A DNA stretch of 64,000 nt from Sphingomonas colocasiae (GTDB taxonomy: Bacteria; Pseudomonadota; Alphaproteobacteria; Sphingomonadales; Sphingomonadaceae): positions 1 through 64,000 of the forward strand of contig NZ_JAINVV010000005.1 of the NCBI RefSeq assembly GCF_019880585.1, in the 5' to 3' direction. Positions 36,317-43,996 of this stretch are shown one piece after another; the stretch's first letter is position 1; each line of letters starts with the position of its first letter. The position numbers and the translations under genes were made by a program. The notes under the pieces were generated by a model. It saw only the letters and a program-made list of their open reading frames with translations. It searched no databases and was not told the origin of the DNA.

Positions 36317-39300
36317 TGCGCTTCTGCCCCAATTGCGCGACCGAGCGCTCGGTCGGCGAGATCTTCTGCGAAGGCGAGATCGACGGCAGGCAATGCGACT
36401 GGCCGCTCTCCGGCGTGCCGATCCGCGCCCCGGGCTGGCGGCCGGACGCCGCAGCGCCGCCGCCCCCCTCGCCCGCCGCCACGCCGGCTTGCGCGAACGG
36501 CCACCCGGCCGAACCCGGCGACCTTATCTGCGCGACCTGCGGGGCCGACATCGTCGAGGCCGAAGCCGCCACTTCCGCACCGCCGCCGCCCGCCGCCGGC
36601 GATGCCACCGGAACGCCCGCGCGGCCGCTCCAGTCCGCACCTGCATCCGCTTCCAAGACCATGATCGGCGACTGGCGGCTGCTCAGGCGGCTGCCCACCA
36701 CCAGCCATGTCCGCGAACGCTATGAGGCGGCGCGTGCCTCGGACGGCCGCGAGGCGGTCCTCACCCTGTACGCGCAGGGCAGCGAGCCGGACCCCGAGGT
36801 CCATGAGGTGCTGCGCACGCTCGACCGCGACCATGTGCCCGAGATCCTCGAGACAGGTCGCCATGGCGAGCGCGCCTATGAAGTCACCGAGGATCTGAGG
36901 GGCGGCACCCTCGCCGATCTCGGACTCCTTGCCGATGACCTGCCGACGCTGTCGCGCATCCTCGCCGAAGTCGGCGCCGCGCTGGCGGCGATCGCGGAGA
37001 GCGGGCTCCGGCACCGCGACCTGAGGCCCGGCGCGATCATGGTGCGCGCGCGCGATCCGCTCGACCTGGTGGTGACCGGCTTCGGCTCGGCGCGGCTGTC
37101 CGACTATGACCTCGACATCGTCTCGCCGCTCGAGATCACGCGCTACACCGCGCCCGAGGCGGTCGCCGGCGGCGTCGCCGCCGCGAGCGACTGGTGGGGC
37201 CTCGGCATGCTCATCCTCGAGCAGGTGACCCGCGGCGCCTGTTTCGCGGGCGCGGACGACCAGGCCTATCTCATCAACGTGCTGACCAACGGCGCGCCGA
37301 TCCCCGATGGCCTCGCGCCCGAGATCGACGCGCTGCTGCGCGGCCTGCTCGCCCATGACCGCCGCGCCCGCTGGGGCTGGACCGAGGTCCGGCGCTGGCT
37401 CGACGGAGACATTCCCCAGGCCCCGCCGCGGCTTGGCGCGCCCGGCGACGACCGTGCGAAACGCGCGATCGCGCTTGGCGGCCGGCGGCATGTCGGCGCC
37501 GCGCAGTTCGCGCTCGCCGCCGCGGAAGCGGAACATTGGGACGAGGCGAGGCAATTGCTGCTGCGCGGCGACCTCGCGACCTGGATCGAGGAAGCCGGGC
37601 TCCATGCGGACCTCCGCGCCGAGATCCGCGCGATCGCCGCGCTCGAGGACGCATCCGAGGACATGCGCCTGGCGCTCGCGCTCAAGGCGCTCAACCCCGC
37701 CATGCCGCTCGTGGTGCGCGGCGAGATCGTCACGCCGGGCTGGCTGATCGATCACCCGGACGAAGGCTATGCGCTCATCACCGGCCCCGTCCCCGACCGG
37801 CTCGAGCGAGACGACAGCGAGGTCTGGCTCTCGCGCCTGAAGCGCCGCGAGACGCGGGTGCGCGACCGGGCGCGCCAGCTCGAGGTCGAGCTCGACGAGA
37901 CGAAGCTGCGCGTCTTCGCGCTCTCGACCTCCAGAAGCCGGCTGGCGGGCATCTGGGAGGAGCAGCGCCACATCCTGCCCGATACCGACCATCCCGGGCT
38001 CCTCGCGATCATCGAGCGCAAGATCACCGAGGACGAGGATCTCATCCTCCTCCTGGGCGCGGCCGCTTCGCAGTTCCGCTCGGCCGACGCGATCGTCGGG
38101 GAGGCCGAACAGGCGGCGCGACGCGCGGGGGTCGAGCATTTCGACCGCGACGCGGCGCTCGCATGGCTCGGCCGGCCGAGGCGCGAGCTCCATGCGGAGA
38201 TCGAGGCCAGGCTCGAAGGGTTCGCGCGCTGCGGGCTCGACCGTGTCGACGAATGGGCGGACCAGTTCCGGCTCGAGCGCCGCCTGCCGGTCGCGCGCGC
38301 ACTCGCGCTGCTCGGCGTTCCGCCGGAGAGCTGGCGCCAGCCGCCCCGCCAGACCTATGTGGCGACGCTCCTCGACTTCTTCGCGCGTCGCATCACCGGG
38401 TCGATCATGCGCGGTCCGCTCACCCGCATGGTGATCGGCAAGACCAGTTCGCGGATCGATCTCGTCGAGCTCGACAGCCCGAGGCGCCCGGCCAGGGCCC
38501 TGCTCGATCATCTGCTGCTCAGGAACGAGCAGAGCGTCGAGATCGACCCGGCGCCGCTCGCGGCGGATCCGAGGCTCGAGCGCCGCCTGCGCACGCTCCA
38601 TTCGCATGCGACGCTCTACCGCCGCGACACCGGCATCAACGGACTGTTCCTGGGATTCCCCTTCCTCACCATGCAGGAAGCCCGTGCGACCACCAGGCCG
38701 CGTATCGCGCCGGTGCTGCTCTGGCCGATCCGGCTCGTCCCCGAGACCGGCTCGCGCGGCCGGGTGACGCTCGCCTTCGACCGCGACCGCGAGGAAGTGC
38801 GGCTGAACCCCGCCTTCGAGACACTGCTGGGCATCGATGCGGCGCACGCATGGCAGGACAAGGCGAACCAGATGCTGGCGCGCGCGTCGGTCAACGCCGC
38901 CGAGGTCGTCGACGCGTTCCGCGAGCTCGCAGCGGTCGACGGGCGCGAACTCGCGCCTCTCCCCTCCAGGGACCTGAAGATCAAGGCCGGCGACGACCGG
39001 ATCGTCTGCTCGGCGGCCTTGTTCCATCTCGGCTTCCTCGGCCAGGCGGTGATGGAGGACCTCCGCCAGTTGAAGGCGATGCCGCCTGCCGGAACAAGCC
39101 TCGAGACCGCGCTGCGCACCGGCGAGGATGTCGAGCGAAGCGATCCGGCCGATGTCCCCGAGGAAGAGCGCTATTTCACGGCGGACAGCGATCCCTCGCA
39201 GGAAGCCGCTGTGCTCGAGGCCCGGGGTGGACGCGGACTGCTCGTCGAGGGACCGCCGGGCACCGGCAAGAGCCAGACCATCGTCAACATGGTCGCCGAC

Positions 39301-42300
39301 GCGATCGGCACCGGCCGCAGCCTGCTCGTCGTCTGCCAGAAACAGGCGGCGCTCGACGTGGTCCGCAAGCGGCTCGACGCGGCCGGGCTCGGCGAGCGCG
39401 TCGTCATGGTCAACGACGTGAACAAGGATCGCCAGACGGTCATCCAGAGCGTGCGCGAACAGCTCGAGGAGCTTCACCAGCGCGGCTTCGGGACAGGCGG
39501 CTGGCGCCAGCAGCGCCGGCAGACCGCGGCGCGGATCGAGGCGCTCGAGCGCGAGCTCGACGGCCAGCATCGGGCGCTCCACCGGAGCGACGAGCAGACC
39601 GGGCTCAGCTATCGCCTGATCCTGGGCGACCTGATCGGCCTCGCGGACGAGGGAGCGACACCGTCGGTGCCGTCGCTGCGCGCATTGCTCGGCGGCTTCG
39701 ATCCCGGCCGGCTCGCCGTCCTGCAGGAGACCTGCGCACCGGTCGCGCGACTCTGGCTGCCGGCGCGCTACGAGGGGAGCGCGCTGGCCGACACGCGGGT
39801 CTTCGGCGTCGACGAGGGCGCGCTCGGAACCTTCGCCGGAGACGTGGCCGGGTTCGCCGCGAGCGAACGCGAACGCATGTCGGTGGTGGAGCGCACGCCC
39901 GACGCGGTCTCGATCGAGGACCCCGCGCCCTATCGGCAATGGTCGCAGGATCACGGCGCGGCCCTGCGCGGCCTCGACCAGCTGTCGCGCGACCGCCTCG
40001 CGCGCTGGCTCGAGACCCTGAAGGGCGCCGCCACGCGTCCGCCCGCGACGACGCCGGTCCAGGACAATCTCGCCGGGATCGAGAAGGACCTGCTGCGCCT
40101 CCCCGCCGATGTCGCGCCCGACGACGCGATCGCGGTCGCGCTGACCTTCGACGACGAGGCGCTCGATGAATGGGTCGGGACCTCCGACCGGCTGCTCCGC
40201 CGCCCGACCTTCCTCCAGAGCCTGTCGCCCCTGCGCTGGCTCGCAAGCCTCCGCCGCAAGCGGCTGTTCCGGCGCGAAGGGCTCCTCGACGCGGAAGCCT
40301 TTGGCGCGGCGCTTCACCGCGAACGGGATCTCCGCCCGGTCCGCACGCGGCTCATCGACGCGATCGCCGATATCGGCGAACCGTCGGGCGACCTGCCGCC
40401 GCTCAGGACGCCGGCGCTGGCCGAAGCCGCGCGCGGCGCGCTCAGAGCGCTGGCCGCCACCGAAGCGCTCGTCGCCCGGCTCGAGGCCTATCCCGACCCC
40501 GCCACTGCCTTCGCGATGGCGCGCGCCGCCAGCAGCCAGGCGGTCGGGGACATGATCGAGGGAATCGACCAGGGCCTGGCCCGCCACGCGGCGCGCACCG
40601 CGAGCCTCGCCGCGCTCGCCAGGCTCTCGCCATGGATGAGCGAGGACTGGACGGGCATGGCCGCGACTATGATCGCGCAGGATCTTTCGAACGAGGCACG
40701 TGTCGCCCCGCTCGAGCGCGACGCCCCCGCCATCGCTGCCTATCAGCGCTTCCGTGCGCGCGTTCCCCAGCTCGGCGAGACCGTGATGGCGGTGTTCGCC
40801 GAGCTGGCGCGCGTGCGCGACACCCTCGAGGCGCTGCCCGGAGGCGAGCTCGAGCCCGTCGTCCGCCGGATCGTCGCGACCGAGGCGCGGCTTGCCTGGA
40901 AATCCAGGCTCGAGGCGGCCGACCCGAACCTGTTGCTCGAGGCGGCGGAGCTCGAGGCGAAGGCGGCATCGCTGACGGCGGCGGATCGCGAGATGCGCGA
41001 GCTCAACAGCCGGCTGCTCGTCGACGGCCTCGACATGACCCGGCTCAGGCCTTTGCGCGAATGGGAGGACATCACCCGCTATCGCGGCGTGCGCGCGAAG
41101 CGGCTGCGCGAGTTCGTCGACCAGGGCGCCGATCTCGGCCTCATGCAGCTCCGGCCGGTCTGGCTCGTGAACCCCGATGTCGCGAGTCGCCTCCTGCCCT
41201 TGCGCAAGGCGCTGTTCGACACGGTCATCTTCGACGAGGCGTCGCAGATGCCGATCGAATATGCGCTGCCGACGCTGTATCGCAGCCGCGCGATGATCGT
41301 GAGCGGCGACGAGAAGCAGATGCCGCCCACCGCCTTCTTCGCGAGCCGGGTCGAGAGCGACGAGGCCGAGATCTATGACGGGCAGGAGGGAGGCGACGAG
41401 CTCGGCGAGGAGGAACGCGAGGCGCTCGCCGAGACCTGGAACCGGCGCGAGATCAAGGATTGCCCCGACCTGCTGCAGCTCGCCAAGACCGTGCTGCCTT
41501 CGACGACGCTGCGCATCCATTACCGCTCGGCCTATCGCGAGCTGATCCAGTTCTCGAACGCCTCCTTCTATGTGAACCGGCTGAGCGTGCCCGCGCGCCA
41601 CCCGTCCGACGAGATCAGGCGGGTCCGTCCGATCGAGCTGATCCGGGTCGACGGCGTCTATGAGGACCAGACCAACCCGAAGGAAGCCGAACGCGTCGCG
41701 GATGTGCTGAAGGATCTCTGGAGCAAGGGCGGCGCGGCACCGTCGACGATCGGGGTGGTGACCTTCAACCGCAAGCAGGCTGACCTGATCGAGGAAGTGC
41801 TCGAGGAGCGCGCCGAGGCCGATCCGGACTTCCGGAACGCGCTGATGCGCGAGCGCGACCGGGTCGAGGGCGGCGAGGACATGGGTTTCTTCGTCAAGAA
41901 TGTCGAGAATGTGCAGGGCGACGAACGCGACGTGATCCTGTTCTCCTCGACCTTCGGGCGCAATGCCCAGGGCAGTTTCCGGCGCGCCTTCGGCGTGCTC
42001 GGCCAGGCCGGTGGCGAACGGCGGCTCAATGTCGCGGTGACCCGCGCCCGGCGCAAGATCATCCTGGTCACCTCGATGCCGATCCCGCTCATCTCGGACA
42101 TGCTCTCGACACGGCGCCAGGCGGCGTCCCCGCGCGACTTCCTGCAGGCCTGGTTCGAATATGCGCGCTGCATCTCGGAGGGCGAGCTCGACGCCGCCGA
42201 GGCGCTGCTGACCCGCCTGACGCCCGAGCAGCGCCGCACCGTCCGGCGCGACGACCGGCTGGGCGACGGGCTCGAGGCGGCGGTCGCCGGAGAGATCCGC

Positions 42301-42588
42301 AGGCTCGGCTGGGAGCCCGCCCCGGTCAATGACGAAGGCGCCTTCGGGCTCGACTTCGCGATCGAGGATCCGCGCACCGGGCTTTACGGCATCGGCATCG
42401 AATGTGACGCACCGCGCCACGGCCTGCTGGAGACCGCGCGCGCCAGGGAGATGTGGCGGCCCGGCGTCCTCAAGCGCTCGATCCCGGTCATCCACCGCGT
42501 GTCCTCGCATCGCTGGTTCCACGATCCCGAACATGAGAAGGCGCGGCTCCGCGCCGTCATCGCGAAAGCGATGGGGGAACGGTCATGA
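36313..42588 (+). CDS. 2091-residue zinc-ribbon / pseudokinase / SF1 helicase / MTES_1575-type nuclease fusion
   Basis: The start at 36313 overlaps the radical SAM stop (ATGA). Zinc ribbon 1 uses C5, C8, C19, C28 and zinc ribbon 2 uses C60, H64, C73, C76. A protein-kinase fold spans about 117-365, with HRD at 234-236 and APE at 280-282. However, the VAIK Lys position is Thr151, the catalytic-loop Asn is Ala241 and the DFG Asp is Gly256, so it is predicted inactive. A linker and a DUF4011-like region run to about 930. SF1 helicase motifs follow: GPPGTGKS (Lys986), FDEAS (Asp1641, Glu1642), GDEKQMPPT, VENVQGDERDVI, LNVAVTRARRK. The C-terminus is an MTES_1575-type endonuclease (Asp2014, IECD with Glu2030 and Asp2032, then HRVSSHRWFHDPEHEKAR). 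It is probably a nucleic-acid unwinding and cutting effector. Confidence 0.9.
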   Translation: MMRFCPNCATERSVGEIFCEGEIDGRQCDWPLSGVPIRAPGWRPDAAAPPPPSPAATPACANGHPAEPGDLICATCGADIVEAEAATSAPPPPAAGDATGTPARPLQSAPASASKTMIGDWRLLRRLPTTSHVRERYEAARASDGREAVLTLYAQGSEPDPEVHEVLRTLDRDHVPEILETGRHGERAYEVTEDLRGGTLADLGLLADDLPTLSRILAEVGAALAAIAESGLRHRDLRPGAIMVRARDPLDLVVTGFGSARLSDYDLDIVSPLEITRYTAPEAVAGGVAAASDWWGLGMLILEQVTRGACFAGADDQAYLINVLTNGAPIPDGLAPEIDALLRGLLAHDRRARWGWTEVRRWLDGDIPQAPPRLGAPGDDRAKRAIALGGRRHVGAAQFALAAAEAEHWDEARQLLLRGDLATWIEEAGLHADLRAEIRAIAALEDASEDMRLALALKALNPAMPLVVRGEIVTPGWLIDHPDEGYALITGPVPDRLERDDSEVWLSRLKRRETRVRDRARQLEVELDETKLRVFALSTSRSRLAGIWEEQRHILPDTDHPGLLAIIERKITEDEDLILLLGAAASQFRSADAIVGEAEQAARRAGVEHFDRDAALAWLGRPRRELHAEIEARLEGFARCGLDRVDEWADQFRLERRLPVARALALLGVPPESWRQPPRQTYVATLLDFFARRITGSIMRGPLTRMVIGKTSSRIDLVELDSPRRPARALLDHLLLRNEQSVEIDPAPLAADPRLERRLRTLHSHATLYRRDTGINGLFLGFPFLTMQEARATTRPRIAPVLLWPIRLVPETGSRGRVTLAFDRDREEVRLNPAFETLLGIDAAHAWQDKANQMLARASVNAAEVVDAFRELAAVDGRELAPLPSRDLKIKAGDDRIVCSAALFHLGFLGQAVMEDLRQLKAMPPAGTSLETALRTGEDVERSDPADVPEEERYFTADSDPSQEAAVLEARGGRGLLVEGPPGTGKSQTIVNMVADAIGTGRSLLVVCQKQAALDVVRKRLDAAGLGERVVMVNDVNKDRQTVIQSVREQLEELHQRGFGTGGWRQQRRQTAARIEALERELDGQHRALHRSDEQTGLSYRLILGDLIGLADEGATPSVPSLRALLGGFDPGRLAVLQETCAPVARLWLPARYEGSALADTRVFGVDEGALGTFAGDVAGFAASERERMSVVERTPDAVSIEDPAPYRQWSQDHGAALRGLDQLSRDRLARWLETLKGAATRPPATTPVQDNLAGIEKDLLRLPADVAPDDAIAVALTFDDEALDEWVGTSDRLLRRPTFLQSLSPLRWLASLRRKRLFRREGLLDAEAFGAALHRERDLRPVRTRLIDAIADIGEPSGDLPPLRTPALAEAARGALRALAATEALVARLEAYPDPATAFAMARAASSQAVGDMIEGIDQGLARHAARTASLAALARLSPWMSEDWTGMAATMIAQDLSNEARVAPLERDAPAIAAYQRFRARVPQLGETVMAVFAELARVRDTLEALPGGELEPVVRRIVATEARLAWKSRLEAADPNLLLEAAELEAKAASLTAADREMRELNSRLLVDGLDMTRLRPLREWEDITRYRGVRAKRLREFVDQGADLGLMQLRPVWLVNPDVASRLLPLRKALFDTVIFDEASQMPIEYALPTLYRSRAMIVSGDEKQMPPTAFFASRVESDEAEIYDGQEGGDELGEEEREALAETWNRREIKDCPDLLQLAKTVLPSTTLRIHYRSAYRELIQFSNASFYVNRLSVPARHPSDEIRRVRPIELIRVDGVYEDQTNPKEAERVADVLKDLWSKGGAAPSTIGVVTFNRKQADLIEEVLEERAEADPDFRNALMRERDRVEGGEDMGFFVKNVENVQGDERDVILFSSTFGRNAQGSFRRAFGVLGQAGGERRLNVAVTRARRKIILVTSMPIPLISDMLSTRRQAASPRDFLQAWFEYARCISEGELDAAEALLTRLTPEQRRTVRRDDRLGDGLEAAVAGEIRRLGWEPAPVNDEGAFGLDFAIEDPRTGLYGIGIECDAPRHGLLETARAREMWRPGVLKRSIPVIHRVSSHRWFHDPEHEKARLRAVIAKAMGERS

Positions 42589-43895
42589 GCGGTCCCAAGG
42601 TCGTGCGCATCGTGACGCGCGAGGAACTGATCGGGATCTGCCAGGGCCAGCTGGCGCGCGTCGACGCCGCGATCGCCGACTGGATCCGGATCGGGCGGAA
42701 GAACGCCGTGATCGACGACGCGGACATCGCGGCGACACGCGCGCGCCGCGACGCCCTGGCCGCCCTCATCGCCGCCGACCGCTTCGCAGATCTCCAGAAA
42801 CAGGCCCCCGTCGAGGCGGCGTTCCTGCGCGACGACCTCCAGCGGCGGCTCGAACAGGCCGCGAAAAGGGAAGCCCAGGCGAAAGCGCGACAGCGCCGTG
42901 AACGCGAGGCGGCCCAGGCGCTCCTCAACCGCCTCCGAAACGCGGGCGCGCCGCTCGCCCCGGAACTCGAAAACGGCCTCCGGAACGCCGACCCGGCCGC
43001 CGTCTCGCAGGCATTGCTGCTGCTCACCGCCAGGGAGACCCAATCCCCAGATCACAGGCTTGCGGCAAGACTGCGCGACGACGCGCCCGCCCAAAGCTTC
43101 CAGGACTGGCTGAAGACACAGCCCGCCAGCCCCGAAGATCCCGCGATCGAACGGATCGAGACCCGGATCGCCGAGATCGCGCGAACCGACACGCGCGTCG
43201 ACACGATCGACTGGCACGCCCGCCTCGCCGAGACCGCCGAGGCTCCAAAGGCGAGACGCGATCTCATCCTCGATGCGCTCGAGGTGGAGACCGGACGCGC
43301 GCTGACCGCCATACGCCAACGCGCGCGCGCGATCTCGCAACTCCGCCTCGCACTCGCCGAGGCCGAAGCGGCGGGCATGGACATGGCCCAAGACGCGATC
43401 GACGCCGACACGCTCACCACCGAACAGGTCGAAGAACGGACCGCAACGATCGAAGCCGCGATAACCACCCACCGCGCCGAAAGGGCACTCGCCCACCGCC
43501 GCGCCGCCGTCCTCCAGGGCCTGAGCGGCCTGGGTTATGAAGTGACCGAAGGCATGTCGACCGCCTGGGCGACCGAAGGACGCCTTGTCCTCAGAAGCAC
43601 GGGCCGCCCCGACTATGGCGTCGAGCTGAGCGGCGGCGAACGCGTCCAGATGCGCCCGGTCGCGTTCGACGCGAACGGCACCGGCCCTGATCCGTCACGC
43701 GACCGCGACGCCGAACAGATCTGGTGCAGCGACGTGACCAGCCTCGACCGGACGCTCGAGCAACTGGGCGACGACCTCGTCATCGAGCAATCCATCCCCG
43801 TCGGCACAATCCCGCTCAAGCGCATCAGGCTCGATACGACGGCCGCGGCATCGAGCGCCGACATTCCGACGCTGCGCGAACGGACGCTGCGCTGA
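42585..43895 (+). CDS. Coiled-coil protein, last gene of the four-gene cassette
   Basis: This is a 436-residue protein overlapping the fusion gene (ATGA). The start MSGPKVVRIVTREELIGICQGQLARVDAAIADW precedes long Ala/Arg/Glu-rich helices (about residues 45-120 and 190-320), likely coiled coil. The last 110 residues form a separate beta-rich domain (GLGYEVTEGMSTAW, YGVELSGGERVQMRPVAFD, AEQIWCSDVTSLDRTLEQ, IPVGTIPLKRI). I recognise no family. Tight coupling to the helicase fusion suggests it is an obligate partner such as a scaffold or sensor. It converges on the M16 peptidase gene, 101 bases away. Confidence 0.8.
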   Translation: MSGPKVVRIVTREELIGICQGQLARVDAAIADWIRIGRKNAVIDDADIAATRARRDALAALIAADRFADLQKQAPVEAAFLRDDLQRRLEQAAKREAQAKARQRREREAAQALLNRLRNAGAPLAPELENGLRNADPAAVSQALLLLTARETQSPDHRLAARLRDDAPAQSFQDWLKTQPASPEDPAIERIETRIAEIARTDTRVDTIDWHARLAETAEAPKARRDLILDALEVETGRALTAIRQRARAISQLRLALAEAEAAGMDMAQDAIDADTLTTEQVEERTATIEAAITTHRAERALAHRRAAVLQGLSGLGYEVTEGMSTAWATEGRLVLRSTGRPDYGVELSGGERVQMRPVAFDANGTGPDPSRDRDAEQIWCSDVTSLDRTLEQLGDDLVIEQSIPVGTIPLKRIRLDTTAAASSADIPTLRERTLR

Positions 43896-43996
43896 CGGGG
43901 CAGCCTCAATCCAGGCAGCCTCGGAGATCCCCGGCCCGAGAATGGTCGGCATTACCGCCACCCTCCGCCGCCGGGAAGCTCCCGCCCGGCCCGCCC

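Noticed and set aside
36661-37420. Calling the kinase-like domain an active Ser/Thr kinase
   Set aside because: Three essential residues (VAIK Lys, catalytic-loop Asn, DFG Asp) are replaced by Thr151, Ala241 and Gly256.
35797-42534. Very long open frame (2245 codons) on the minus strand antisense to the helicase fusion
   Set aside because: It mirrors the GC-rich codon pattern of the + strand gene, gives an Arg/Glu/Asp-rich product with no domains, and conflicts with clear motifs on the other strand.
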